Source of the DNA: Phocaeicola plebeius
GTDB taxonomy: Bacteria > Bacteroidota > Bacteroidia > Bacteroidales > Bacteroidaceae
Length of the DNA: 64,000 bases
Reading direction: 5' to 3'
Assembly: GCA_004558305.1 (NCBI GenBank)
Contig: SFDG01000002.1
Location: forward strand, 1 to 64,000
Shown here: in pieces, positions 54,792 through 63,901 of the stretch
Layout: the number at the start of each line of letters is the position of its first letter
Position numbering within the stretch: the stretch's first letter is position 1
Made by a program: the position numbers and the translations under genes
The notes under the pieces: generated by a model
Told to the model about the DNA's origin: nothing
Database searches by the model: none
The model's input: the letters and a program-made list of their open reading frames with translations, nothing else

Positions 54792-56135
54792 TTAGCGGAG
54801 GAACGACAAGGCCTGGCCGCGATGGTGTGTGTCGACCCGCTCTCCGTCGTACACGGTGGCACCGTTGACAAAGGTCCTGACCACGCGGGCATGGAACGTG
54901 CGCCCTTCGAGCGGGCTCCATCCGCACTTGCTCAGCACATCGCCGGCGGTCAGCGTCCAGGTGCGGCGGGGGTCCACCAGCACGAGGTCGGCCCGATAGC
55001 CGGGACGGATGAAGCCGCGGCGGTCTATCCCGTAGAGCAGGGCCGGGTTGTGGCACATTTTCTCCACCACCTGTTCCACGTCCACCACCCCTTCACGGGC
55101 CAGTTCCAGCAGGCTGACCAGCGAGAACTGCAGGCTGGGCATCCCCGACACGGCCTTCAGCGCACCGCCCTGCTTCTCGGCGAGCAGGTGGGGGGCATGG
55201 TCGGTGCCTACGGTGTCGATGCGCCCCGTGCGGAGGGCCTGGCGCAGGGCGTCGCGGTCGGCGCGGGTCTTGATGCTGGGGTTACACTTGATGCGGGCTC
55301 CCAGCGTGGCATAGTCTTCGTCGCAGAACATCAGGTGCGACACGCAGGCTTCGGCCGTGATGCGCTTCTCGGCCAGCGGACGGTCTTCGAACAGCTCCAG
55401 CTCGCGGGCCGTGCTGATGTGGAGGATGTGGAGGCGGGCACCGGTTTCGCGGGCCAGCCGGATGGCCAGCGACGAGGAGGCGAAGCAGGCCTCTTCGCTG
55501 CGGATCAGCGGATGGCAGCTCACGGCGGGGTCTTCCCCGTAGCGTTGCCGGAACCGCTCGGTGTTGGCCCGGATGATGGCCTGGTCCTCGCAGTGGGTGG
55601 CAATGAGCATGCCGGCTTCGCGGAAGACGGTGCGGAGGGTTTCCATGCGGTCCACCAGCATGTTGCCGGTGCTGGCCCCCATGAAGAGCTTCACGCCGCA
55701 AACGTGCGACTTGTCCAGCCGGGGCAGCAGGTGGGCATTGTTGTTGGTGGCGCCGAAGTAGAACGAATAGTTCACCACGCTCTTGCGGGCCGCGTCGGCA
55801 AACTTCTCGTCCAGGGCTTCCAGCGTGGTGGTCTGCGGGTTGCAGTTCGGCATGTCCATGAAGGAGGTCACTCCGCCGGCGGCGGCAGCGGCGCTCTCGG
55901 TGGCCATGTCGGCCTTGTGGGTCAGTCCCGGGTCGCGGAAGTGGACGTGGTCGTCGATGACGCCCGGCAGCAGGTAGCAGCCCTGGGCGTCTATTTCTTC
56001 CTCGCAGGTTCCGGCCGGACGGCCTTCTCCTTCAATGACCTCGCTGATGGTTTCGCCCTCCACGACCACCGACCCTTGGAAGCGGCGGCCTTCGTTGACG
56101 ATGAGGGCATTGTGTATCCAGATTCGTTTCATCAT
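54792..56135 (-). CDS. pyrC: Dihydroorotase
   Basis: A 447-residue amidohydrolase of the type I/PyrC-AllB-like long form, third step of pyrimidine synthesis. Metal motif DDHVHFRDPG is at about 60-69; VKLFMGASTGNM holds the likely carboxylated-Lys region, followed by THCEDQ, LHILHISTA, and TDHAPH. Allantoinases and hydantoinases share the fold, but the GLTHKADMATES and DHAPH context, and no purine-degradation neighbours, favour dihydroorotase. It follows the glycosyltransferase by 13 bp. Confidence 0.88.
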   Translation of the reverse strand: MMKRIWIHNALIVNEGRRFQGSVVVEGETISEVIEGEGRPAGTCEEEIDAQGCYLLPGVIDDHVHFRDPGLTHKADMATESAAAAAGGVTSFMDMPNCNPQTTTLEALDEKFADAARKSVVNYSFYFGATNNNAHLLPRLDKSHVCGVKLFMGASTGNMLVDRMETLRTVFREAGMLIATHCEDQAIIRANTERFRQRYGEDPAVSCHPLIRSEEACFASSSLAIRLARETGARLHILHISTARELELFEDRPLAEKRITAEACVSHLMFCDEDYATLGARIKCNPSIKTRADRDALRQALRTGRIDTVGTDHAPHLLAEKQGGALKAVSGMPSLQFSLVSLLELAREGVVDVEQVVEKMCHNPALLYGIDRRGFIRPGYRADLVLVDPRRTWTLTAGDVLSKCGWSPLEGRTFHARVVRTFVNGATVYDGERVDTHHRGQALSFLR

Positions 56136-56148
56136 GACGTTGTTCGTT

Positions 56149-56949
56149 TCAGTGGTTGTTTCTTTGAGTGGAATCCAGTTGTTTCGTTGGAGTGGAATCC
56201 TGTTGTCTCTTTTGGGGGAACCGGCGGAACCAGCTGTCCCATTTCAGCTGGATCACTCCGAAGACGGCCTCGCCGAAGATGCTGCTGTTCATTTTCGAGG
56301 TGCCCAGCTCGCGGTTGATGAAGATGACCGGCACCTCCTGGAGGCGGAATCCGCACTGGTAGGCCGTGAACTTCATCTCGATTTGGAAGGCATAGCCCTT
56401 GAAGCGGATCTTGTCCAGCGGAATCGTTTCGAGCACCTCGCGGCGGTAGCACTTGAAGCCCGCAGTGGTGTCGTGGATGGGCAGGCCGGTGATGAGACGC
56501 ACGTACTTCGAGGCAAAATACGACATCAGCACGCGGCCCATCGGCCAGTTCACCACGTTCACGCCGCTCACGTAGCGCGATCCGATGGCTACGTCGGCCC
56601 CCTCGTCGTGGCAGGCGCGGTAGAGGCGGGGCAGGTCGTCGGGATTGTGGCTGAAGTCGGCGTCCATCTCGAAGATGTAGTCGTAGCCGTGGCCGATGGC
56701 CCAGCGGAACCCGGTGAGGTAGGCCGTGCCCAGTCCCAGCTTGCCCTGTCGCTCTATCATGAACAGGCGGTCGGGGAATTCTCCCTGCAGGCGGCGGACG
56801 ATGTCGGCCGTGCCGTCGGGCGAATGGTCTTCGATGACGAGGAGGTGGAAACACTTCTCCAGGCCGAAGACGGCGCGGATGATGTTCTCGATGTTCTCCT
56901 TTTCGTTATAGGTCGGTATGATGACAATGCTGTCGCTTGAATGTTTCAT
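56149..56949 (-). CDS. Dolichyl-phosphate-mannose-synthase-like GT2 glycosyltransferase
   Basis: A 266-residue GT2 enzyme that would transfer mannose or glucose from a nucleotide sugar to polyprenyl phosphate on the cytoplasmic side. Blocks are VIIPTYNEKENI, FEMDADFSHNP (metal-binding DxD), GSRYVSG and LPIHDTTAGFKCYRR. It lacks the C-terminal membrane helices of some relatives, so it is the soluble, DPM1-like kind. The C-terminal tail ends in an 8-residue imperfect repeat (DSTPTKQL, DSTQRNNH), low-complexity and probably dispensable. It begins 4 bp after the TPR gene. Confidence 0.9.
   Translation of the reverse strand: MKHSSDSIVIIPTYNEKENIENIIRAVFGLEKCFHLLVIEDHSPDGTADIVRRLQGEFPDRLFMIERQGKLGLGTAYLTGFRWAIGHGYDYIFEMDADFSHNPDDLPRLYRACHDEGADVAIGSRYVSGVNVVNWPMGRVLMSYFASKYVRLITGLPIHDTTAGFKCYRREVLETIPLDKIRFKGYAFQIEMKFTAYQCGFRLQEVPVIFINRELGTSKMNSSIFGEAVFGVIQLKWDSWFRRFPQKRQQDSTPTKQLDSTQRNNH
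56166..56213. repeat. Imperfect 24-bp tandem repeat at the glycosyltransferase gene end
   Basis: Units 56166-56189 and 56190-56213 begin GAGTGGAATCC and match at about 20 of 24 positions. The period is a multiple of three and yields an 8-residue repeat in the C-terminal tail. Confidence 0.8.
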
Positions 56950-56953
56950 GTCT

Positions 56954-59239
56954 TTAGTCCTCTTTCGCTAACGATAAATAGTATTGCAGGTCGTTCTTGC
57001 GTCCGCTGCGCTCGTCCAGCAGTCCGTCCACGCTGTCGGCCAGCAGACGGATGTCGAGTTCGCGCAGCACAATCTGGGGGGCAATCGACGCGCTGTCCGC
57101 CTGCAGGCGGCTCACGAAGGCCTCTGCGCTGGGGCTGAGCACGCGGGCCTGGTAGTAGGCCTCGATGGCGTGCTTCGGCTGGCGGAGCGTCTGGTGCAGG
57201 TGGCCGATGTTCAGCCAGTCGTCCAGGGTGAGCTGTTCGGCGGGCACGCGGAGCAGGTGCTTCAGCGCATCGGCCGGGCGGTCCGTCTTCAGGCAGCACC
57301 AGCCGATTCCCCTCCAGGCCTTCTCGGGGTAGGCGCCCAGGTACTCCAGCTTGAACCATATCTTCAGGGCCTCCGCATACTGTTCGCGGAGGGTCAGCAG
57401 CTGGGCCACCTGCAGCTCCGTGGGCTGCGAGTCGGGTTCCAGCTCCAGCACCTTGCGGTAGTAGTCCAGGGCCTCGTCGTAGTGCTGGCGGTGGCGGTGG
57501 CATTGCGCCAGGTGCTTCAGCGTCCAGCTGTCCGCCGGTTTCAGCTTTACCACCTTCTCGTAGGCCGCGATGGCCTTGTCGTAGTCATCGTCCCTCTGCT
57601 GCTGCTTGGCCGTCTGCTGGTAGCAGTAGCCCAGCTTCTGCCACAAGGCGAGGTCGAGGGCATACTGCGGGCGGTGCAGCAGCTGCTCGTAGAGTGCGCC
57701 TGCCTCTGCCACGCTGTCGCTGCTTTTCATGAGCTGTCCGGCCAGCTGCAGCAGGGTGTCGGGCGTGAAGAAATGCTTCGCGAGGTAGGGGTTCTGCCAG
57801 AAGTCGATCGGGGTGACGAACAGGTCGGGCCAGTCGTAGAGGGCACCCCACCCCTTGAAGAAGCGGTAGATGTCCCAGAGGTAGTTGCGCAGGAGCATCA
57901 GGTCGGCGTTCTGCGACTTCTCCATCTCCAGGATTTCCTCGCCCGTGGCCGTCCCTCCCATGATGGGTCCCAGTCCGTCCTTGCTCACCAGCGCCTGCCG
58001 TTCCGCCGGGGTTACCGATCCGATGGACAGGGCGAAGGCATACTTGTCCGAGTCACAGAACACGGAAGTGTTCAGCATGTTGTCGAGCAGCGACCCCTTT
58101 TCCACCAGGTACGAGGGCAGGCACTGGCCCAGCCACGAGTTGTGGGGGTCGAACGGGTAGAAGTAATGCGGGGCATAGAGGAAGAAGCGGCCGTTGCGGA
58201 GCTGCTTGAAGGTAATATAGTAGGTGTCGGCCCCTTCCTTCTGCAGCTCGCAGAGTTCCAGGATGCTGTTGCATATCTTTTCCTGCTCCTTGCTCCATTC
58301 GGGGTTCATCTCCTCCTCCATTTCCTCCAGCGTCTTGGCCTTCTGCTCCGGGTCGTCGAGCTTCGTCATCGTGTAGCGGGCCGACTGCATCAGCGAGGGG
58401 AGCAGGTCGTCGTTCAGGTGCTGGCTCAGCTTTTCCGTCTGCCGGCTCATGGCCACCTGTCCGGCCAGCCGCAGCACGAGGTCCGTCTCGGTGGCGCCGA
58501 TGGCCGCCAGGGGGCTGAACAGTTGCTCCGCATGGGGGTAGTAGGCCAGTTCGTCGCTGTTCCGGTACGTGGCCAGCACGATGCCCAGCAAGGCCCGCAG
58601 GTGCAGGACCCGCTCCGGGCGGGTGCAGTAGGTCCGCACCAGGAACTGGAACTTGCGCGGGTCGAACAGCAGGACCAGCGACAGCAGGGCCGCACTGGTC
58701 ATGACGGCCAGCACGCCCACGGGCACGTCGGCACTCATCATCAGGTCGGTGGCCTCCTGCTGGTCGTCTTCCGTCCAGTCCGTGGTCGCCATGATGCGGT
58801 AGAAGAGTTCGTCGGTCAGGCTGTCCCTCACGGTGTAGAGGTTCTGGTAGCGCAGGTGCTTCTCCCGGGGGGTGCCGTCCGAGCTGTCCAGCTCGCGCAG
58901 CTCCCGCCCTACGGATTCCAGTTCAGCCTTCAGTTCGGGCAGCGTGTGCTTCTGCAGCTGCCGGAAAATCCGCAGGTCCGAGCGGTCCCTGCGCAGCTGG
59001 TGGAGATAGCGGGCGCGGTTGGCCGCCAGCAGCAGCTTGCCCTGCAGCCGGCGCAGCAGTTCCTCGCGCTGGGGGTCGTCGCTCCCTTGGTATTTCAGCA
59101 GGTATCTGTAGTTCGTTTCCTGTTCGTCGATGTCCTCCTGGAGCTTCCAGTCCTGCAGTTCGCCGGCAGCCTTGCGGAGCGCGTCGAAGGCGTCTCTCAG
59201 CTGCAGGCTCTTGATGCATTGGTAGATATTCTGGTACAT
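56954..59239 (-). CDS. Large TPR-repeat protein of unknown function
   Basis: A 761-residue protein with no signal peptide. The first 160 residues are charged helices (coiled-coil-like, Arg/Glu/Gln-rich). A short hydrophobic stretch GVLAVMTSAALLSLVLLF lies near 175. The middle is helical with no recognised domain. Tetratricopeptide repeats run from about 545 to 690 (LALWQKLGYCYQQT, DDDYDKAIAAYEKVVKLKPADSWTL, QHYDEALDYYRKVLELEPDS). It may be a scaffold or chaperone. It is the first gene of the minus-strand run and is divergent from mfd; the family is frequent in Bacteroides but uncharacterised. Confidence 0.85.
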   Translation of the reverse strand: MYQNIYQCIKSLQLRDAFDALRKAAGELQDWKLQEDIDEQETNYRYLLKYQGSDDPQREELLRRLQGKLLLAANRARYLHQLRRDRSDLRIFRQLQKHTLPELKAELESVGRELRELDSSDGTPREKHLRYQNLYTVRDSLTDELFYRIMATTDWTEDDQQEATDLMMSADVPVGVLAVMTSAALLSLVLLFDPRKFQFLVRTYCTRPERVLHLRALLGIVLATYRNSDELAYYPHAEQLFSPLAAIGATETDLVLRLAGQVAMSRQTEKLSQHLNDDLLPSLMQSARYTMTKLDDPEQKAKTLEEMEEEMNPEWSKEQEKICNSILELCELQKEGADTYYITFKQLRNGRFFLYAPHYFYPFDPHNSWLGQCLPSYLVEKGSLLDNMLNTSVFCDSDKYAFALSIGSVTPAERQALVSKDGLGPIMGGTATGEEILEMEKSQNADLMLLRNYLWDIYRFFKGWGALYDWPDLFVTPIDFWQNPYLAKHFFTPDTLLQLAGQLMKSSDSVAEAGALYEQLLHRPQYALDLALWQKLGYCYQQTAKQQQRDDDYDKAIAAYEKVVKLKPADSWTLKHLAQCHRHRQHYDEALDYYRKVLELEPDSQPTELQVAQLLTLREQYAEALKIWFKLEYLGAYPEKAWRGIGWCCLKTDRPADALKHLLRVPAEQLTLDDWLNIGHLHQTLRQPKHAIEAYYQARVLSPSAEAFVSRLQADSASIAPQIVLRELDIRLLADSVDGLLDERSGRKNDLQYYLSLAKED

Positions 59240-59280
59240 ATTATTTCAGCCTTTATGGGTTGTTTCGTTATCGTTAGCTG

Positions 59281-59288
59281 CAAATGTA
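59281..59288 (-). promoter_or_regulatory. -7 box of the TPR gene run
   Basis: Minus-strand TACATTTG, 42 bases upstream of the ATG at 59239. Confidence 0.6.
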
Positions 59289-59327
59289 GCACATTATTTC
59301 GGATTACACAAACTCTGGCTTCCTTCT

Positions 59328-59357
59328 TTTGTTTTCCGCGGAAATTCCTTACTTTTG
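59328..59357 (+). promoter_or_regulatory. Promoter of mfd
   Basis: TACTTTTG at 59350-59357 with TTTG at 59328-59331, 18 bases upstream; the leader before the ATG at 59378 is only about 15 bases. Confidence 0.75.
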
Positions 59358-59377
59358 CACCCGTTTTAACGAAAGCC

Positions 59378-62300
59378 ATGGATATTACTGAACTTCAACA
59401 GATCTATGCGGAGCATCCCCGGCTGCGGGGATTGGCGGCCGCAATGAAAGACCCGGCGGTGAAGACCGTCTTCCTGGAGGGCACACACGGTTCGTGCGCC
59501 TCGTTCTTCGCGTCGGCCTACGTGCGGCAGGTGCCCGGCGTGCGCCTGTTCGTGCTCAACGACCAGGAGGAGGCCGGCTATTTCTATCACGACCTGGTGC
59601 AGGCGAACGGCGATGCCGGCATCCTGTTTTTCCCCTCGTCGTACCGCCGGGCCATCAAGTACGGACAAAGGGACGCGGCGAACGAAATCCTGCGGACGGA
59701 GGTGCTGAGCCGCCTCGAAGACGGACGCCCGGTGTCGGTGGTCAGCTTCCCCGATGCCCTGGCCGAGAAGGTGGTGTCCGTCCACCAGCTCACCGACCAC
59801 ACGCTGGTCCTGAAGGTGGGGCAGCAGATGGAGACTGAAGCCCTGACGGTTGCCCTGGCCGGCCTCGGCTTCCAGCAGGTGGACTATGTCTACGAGCCGG
59901 GGCAGTTCGCCCTGCGCGGCAGCATCCTCGACGTCTACTCCTTCGCTTCGGAATACCCCTACCGCATCGACTTCTTCGGCGACGAGGTGGACAGCATCCG
60001 CACGTTCGAGGTCGACACGCAGCTCTCGAAGGAGCGGACGGAGCAGGTCAGCATCGTGCCCGAGCTGGGCGCGGCTGCCGACGGCGAGGTGTGCTTCCTC
60101 GATTTCCTGCCCGCGTCGGCCGAGCTGTGGGTGAAGGACCTCGTCTGGGTGTGCGACCGCATCCGCGCCGTGCACGAGGAGACGGCGGCTCCGCAGGCCG
60201 TGGCGGCCTATGAGGGCGACCCCACCGACCTGGCCCGCCTGGCCGACCGCCTGGTGGACGGGGAGGAGTTCGCACGCCGCGCGCTGGCTTTCCGCCGCGT
60301 GGAGTTCGGCGCCAAGCCGGTGGGAGTCCCCGATGCCCGGCTGGCGTTCGAGACCTCCGTCCAGCCCATTTTCCACAAGAATTTCGACCTCGTGGCCCGC
60401 ACGCTGACCGACTACGGACAGCGCGGCTACCGCCTCTATATCTGCTCCGACAGCGCGAAGCAGACCGACCGCCTGAAGGACATCTTCCAGGAGCGCGGCG
60501 ATGCCATCCGCTTCGAACCGGTCAACAAGACCCTCCACGAGGGCTTCATCGACCATCACCTGAAGTGCTGCCTCTTCACCGACCATCAGATTTTCGACCG
60601 TTTCCATAAGTACAACCTTCGCAGCGACAAGGCCCGCAGCGGGAAGGTGGCCCTGTCGCTGAAAGAGCTCAACCAGTTCGAGCCGGGCGATTATGTGGTC
60701 CACATCGACCATGGCATCGGCCGCTTTGCCGGACTGGTGCGCATCCCCAACGGCGACACCACGCAGGAGGTCATCAAACTCGTCTACCAGAACGACGATG
60801 TGGTCTTCGTGTCCATCCACTCGCTCCACAAGATTTCCAAATACAAGGGCAAGGAGGGCGAACCGCCCCGCATCAGCAAGCTGGGCACGGGGGCCTGGGA
60901 GAAGCTGAAAGACCGCACGAAGTCGAAAATCAAGGACATCGCCCGCGACCTCATCCGCCTCTACTCCCGGCGCAAGCAGGAGAAGGGCTTCCGCTACAGC
61001 CCCGACAGCTTCCTGCAGCACGAGCTGGAGGCCAGCTTCCTCTACGAGGACACCCCCGACCAGCTGAAGGCCACGCAGGAGGTGAAGAAGGACATGGAGA
61101 GCGACCGCCCCATGGACCGACTGGTGTGTGGCGACGTGGGCTTCGGCAAGACCGAGGTGGCCGTGCGCGCGGCGTTCAAGGCCGTGACGGACAACAAGCA
61201 GGTGGCGGTGCTGGTGCCCACCACCGTACTGGCCTACCAGCACTACCAGACCTTCCGTAAGCGGCTGGAGGACATGCCCTGCCGCGTGGACTACCTGAGC
61301 CGGGCCCGCACGGCCAAGGACACCTCGCGCATCCTCAAGGAGCTGGCCGCCGGCGAGGTGAACATCCTCATCGGCACCCACAAGATCATCGGCAAGAGCG
61401 TCCGCTTCAAAGACCTGGGCCTGCTCATCATCGACGAGGAGCAGAAGTTCGGCGTGAGCGTCAAGGAGAAGCTGCGCCAGCTCAAGGTGAACGTGGACAC
61501 GCTGACCATGACGGCCACCCCCATCCCCCGCACCCTGCAGTTCTCGCTCATGGGGGCCCGCGACCTCTCGGTCATCCAGACGCCGCCGCCCAACCGCTAT
61601 CCCATCCAGACCGAGGTGCACACCTTCAACGAGGAAATCATCACCGAGGCCATCAACTTCGAGATGAGCCGCAACGGGCAGGTGTTCTTCGTGAACAACC
61701 GCATCCAGAACCTCGCCGAGCTGAGGGCACTCATCGAGCGCAACATCCCCGACTGCCGCGTCTGCGTGGGCCACGGACAGATGCCGCCCGAGGAGCTGGA
61801 GAAAATCATCCTGGGCTTTGCCAACTACGACTACGACGTGCTGCTGGCCACCACCATCATCGAGAGCGGCATCGACATCCCCAATGCCAACACCATCATC
61901 ATCAACCAGGCGCAGAACTTCGGCCTGAGCGACCTCCACCAGATGCGCGGACGGGTGGGGCGCAGCAACAAGAAGGCCTTCTGCTACCTGCTGGCCCCGC
62001 CGCTGGCCTCGCTCACGCCCGAGGCACGCCGCCGCCTGCAGGCCATCGAGAACTTCAGCGACCTGGGCAGCGGCATCCACATCGCCATGCAGGACCTCGA
62101 CATCCGCGGGGCGGGCAACATGCTGGGCGCGGAGCAGAGCGGCTTTATCGCCGACCTGGGCTACGAGACCTACCAGAAGATTCTGGCCGAGGCGGTGACG
62201 GAACTGAAGAACGAGGAGTTTGCCGACCTCTATGCCGAGGAAATCAAGGCAGGCGAGGAGAAGATCAGCGGCGAAGGTTTCGTGGACGAGTGTACGGTGG

Positions 62301-62734
62301 AGAGCGACCTGGAGCTGCTCTTCCCCGCCGAGTACATCCCCAGCAGCAGCGAGCGGATGCTGCTCTACCGCGAGTTGGACAAGCTGGAGCTGGATACCGA
62401 CGTAGAGGCGTTCAAGGCCCGTCTGATCGACCGTTTCGGCCCCATTCCGCCCGAAGGCGAGGAGCTGGTGCGCATCGTTCCCTTGCGCAGGCTGGCCAAG
62501 CGGCTGGGCATCGAGAAGGCCACGCTGAAGGCGGGGCGCATGTCGCTCTACTTCGTGAGCAACCCCGACAGTCCTTACTTCCAGAGCGTGGCTTTCGGCA
62601 AGGTCATCGACTACATGACGCGCTACCCCCGCCTCTGCAACCTGCGGGAGGTGAAGGGCCGCCGCAGCATGGTGATCCAGCAGGTGGAAACCGTAGAGGC
62701 CGCCGTGAAAATTCTGCAGGAAATGGTGAGCTGA
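59378..62734 (+). CDS. mfd: Transcription-repair coupling factor
   Basis: An 1118-residue SF2 translocase that pushes stalled RNA polymerase off damaged DNA and recruits UvrA. The N-terminal UvrB-homology module (to about 300), the RNA-polymerase-interacting CarD-like domain (about 430-500: FEPGDYVVHIDHGIGRFAGL), and the helicase core are in order. Walker A is CGDVGFGKTEVA (K591), motif II is LLIIDEEQKFGV, then TATPIPRTL, and the TRG motif lies downstream. The C-terminal TRCF domain is present. The frame is open far upstream of 59378, but that stretch is the antisense of the TPR gene; the promoter fixes the start here. Confidence 0.95.
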   Translation: MDITELQQIYAEHPRLRGLAAAMKDPAVKTVFLEGTHGSCASFFASAYVRQVPGVRLFVLNDQEEAGYFYHDLVQANGDAGILFFPSSYRRAIKYGQRDAANEILRTEVLSRLEDGRPVSVVSFPDALAEKVVSVHQLTDHTLVLKVGQQMETEALTVALAGLGFQQVDYVYEPGQFALRGSILDVYSFASEYPYRIDFFGDEVDSIRTFEVDTQLSKERTEQVSIVPELGAAADGEVCFLDFLPASAELWVKDLVWVCDRIRAVHEETAAPQAVAAYEGDPTDLARLADRLVDGEEFARRALAFRRVEFGAKPVGVPDARLAFETSVQPIFHKNFDLVARTLTDYGQRGYRLYICSDSAKQTDRLKDIFQERGDAIRFEPVNKTLHEGFIDHHLKCCLFTDHQIFDRFHKYNLRSDKARSGKVALSLKELNQFEPGDYVVHIDHGIGRFAGLVRIPNGDTTQEVIKLVYQNDDVVFVSIHSLHKISKYKGKEGEPPRISKLGTGAWEKLKDRTKSKIKDIARDLIRLYSRRKQEKGFRYSPDSFLQHELEASFLYEDTPDQLKATQEVKKDMESDRPMDRLVCGDVGFGKTEVAVRAAFKAVTDNKQVAVLVPTTVLAYQHYQTFRKRLEDMPCRVDYLSRARTAKDTSRILKELAAGEVNILIGTHKIIGKSVRFKDLGLLIIDEEQKFGVSVKEKLRQLKVNVDTLTMTATPIPRTLQFSLMGARDLSVIQTPPPNRYPIQTEVHTFNEEIITEAINFEMSRNGQVFFVNNRIQNLAELRALIERNIPDCRVCVGHGQMPPEELEKIILGFANYDYDVLLATTIIESGIDIPNANTIIINQAQNFGLSDLHQMRGRVGRSNKKAFCYLLAPPLASLTPEARRRLQAIENFSDLGSGIHIAMQDLDIRGAGNMLGAEQSGFIADLGYETYQKILAEAVTELKNEEFADLYAEEIKAGEEKISGEGFVDECTVESDLELLFPAEYIPSSSERMLLYRELDKLELDTDVEAFKARLIDRFGPIPPEGEELVRIVPLRRLAKRLGIEKATLKAGRMSLYFVSNPDSPYFQSVAFGKVIDYMTRYPRLCNLREVKGRRSMVIQQVETVEAAVKILQEMVS

Positions 62735-62750
62735 GGCCGCCAGGGAGAGG

Positions 62751-62892
62751 CTGCCCGAAGTCCTTGGCTCCCCTCTCATTTTGTCATGCCGTACGAGTGA
62801 AGCATCTGAATACATCCGCATTGTGCTGGCAGATTTCTCACTTCGTTCGGCATGACAGGGAAAAAGGGAAACGGAAAGATGATTTTCGGACA
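62751..62892. repeat. Composite palindromic intergenic repeat
   Basis: Inner arms around TGTCATGCCGTACGAGTGA (62782-62800) and TCACTTCGTTCGGCATGACA (62838-62857); outer partial arms CTGCCCGAAG (62751-62760) and TTTTCGGACAG (62882-62892). It is closest to the copy at 22279-22421. It lies in the 288-bp gap between mfd and the last gene. Confidence 0.85.
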
Positions 62893-62925
62893 GTTCCAGG
62901 ATGTTTACAGATTCAAATAAAACAG

Positions 62926-62963
62926 AAAGAAAGCAAGAAATGTTTCCAGTTCTTGCTTTCTTT
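62926..62963. repeat. Perfect 14-bp inverted repeat just upstream of a promoter
   Basis: AAAGAAAGCAAGAA (62926-62939) is the exact reverse complement of 62950-62963, with a 10-base spacer. It ends one base before the -7 box at 62965. It may be an operator or the 3' end hairpin of mfd. Confidence 0.85.
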
Positions 62964-62964
62964 G

Positions 62965-62972
62965 TATCTTTG
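62965..62972 (+). promoter_or_regulatory. -7 box of the last gene
   Basis: TATCTTTG matches TAnnTTTG, 50 bases before the ATG at 63023. Confidence 0.6.
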
Positions 62973-63022
62973 CGCATCCATGGCCGCCGTGCGTGCCGGC
63001 CTGGCCGTCAAACCACTGCAAT

Positions 63023-63901
63023 ATGAACGAAACGAACGACACCTTCCGCTGGGGCATCGGACGACGACCGCTCCTGACGCTGCTGGGCTGCATGGCCCTC
63101 ATCTCTTGCCTTCCTGCCCAGACCAACTCGGCGGGGAAGGAGCTGCAGCTGAATGCGGATGCGGTCAGGATGATCCGGTTTGACTTCGCCCCGAAGCAGG
63201 AGAATTCCTACCGGAAACTGAAGGAAGCGCCCCTCGAAAAGAAGTTCATGCAGTTCCATTCCGACCTGCGGATGCCCCGAAGCCTCATTGACACGACCCG
63301 TGTCGACAAGCCTACGCTCTATGTGAGGGCCGAACCCTACACCATCTGGACCCGCTTCGGGGAAGACCCCGTCTACGACGTGCTGCCCTATAGGTTGAAA
63401 AAATGGGAAATCCACTGGACTCTCCAGCCGTTTGGCTCGCAAAAGGGGGGCAAGCGGCTGACACCTTCTGTAGCACCGGCCTCCGGCGCGGCTTCTTCGC
63501 AGGCCGCAGCCGGTGCCGTCGTCGAGTTCGATGCGGACAAGCTGCTCTTCGAAACTTTCACCCGTCGTGGACGGGCCGTCCGGCGCAACCGCAAGCGGGC
63601 TACGGCCTGGAAGACCTACGCACAGACGCCTCCCGCGCTGGCGGCTGTTCCTTCCCGGCTTCCGGCAGACAGCCTGTCCAAGGCGGCGCTTGTCCATAGC
63701 CCGGCAGTACGGACGGACAGCCTGCCTGCCTCGCCCGCCGGACAGCGGAAACCGGAAGCTCTGGAAGCGGACTATGCGGAGTTCATCCGCCGGCAGAAGG
63801 CGCAGGACTCTCTTCGCCAACGGGAGTTCCTGCGGCGAGACAAGGCCAACGGCAATGCGTACGACATCGAGCAGCAGATCCGTGCCCTGAAGCGGCGGTA
63901 G
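63023..63901 (+). CDS. Exported protein of unknown function (possibly DUF4858-like)
   Basis: A 292-residue protein. The start MNETNDTFRWGIGRR precedes a hydrophobic stretch (PLLTLLGCMALISCLPAQ) that may be a signal peptide with an unusually long n-region, or a lipoprotein signal at SC. The first 140 mature residues contain ELQLNADAVRMIRFDF and YVRAEPYTIWTRFGEDPVYD, a pattern resembling DUF4858 proteins of Bacteroides; the match is from memory and weak. The rest is Ala/Pro/Ser-rich and Arg-rich (about 150-260) and ends in a basic, coiled segment. The ATG at 63023 is preferred over an in-frame ATG at 62993. Its function is not known. Confidence 0.65.
   Translation: MNETNDTFRWGIGRRPLLTLLGCMALISCLPAQTNSAGKELQLNADAVRMIRFDFAPKQENSYRKLKEAPLEKKFMQFHSDLRMPRSLIDTTRVDKPTLYVRAEPYTIWTRFGEDPVYDVLPYRLKKWEIHWTLQPFGSQKGGKRLTPSVAPASGAASSQAAAGAVVEFDADKLLFETFTRRGRAVRRNRKRATAWKTYAQTPPALAAVPSRLPADSLSKAALVHSPAVRTDSLPASPAGQRKPEALEADYAEFIRRQKAQDSLRQREFLRRDKANGNAYDIEQQIRALKRR

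Noticed and set aside
56984..59377. Plus-strand open frame fused upstream of mfd, giving a 1916-residue protein
   Set aside because: The extra 798 codons are the antisense of the TPR gene; the mfd promoter and canonical Mfd N-terminus place the start at 59378.
59366..62977. 1203-codon minus-strand open frame opposite mfd
   Set aside because: Low-complexity shadow of mfd codon bias (His/Val/Leu/Gly rich), with no recognisable domain.
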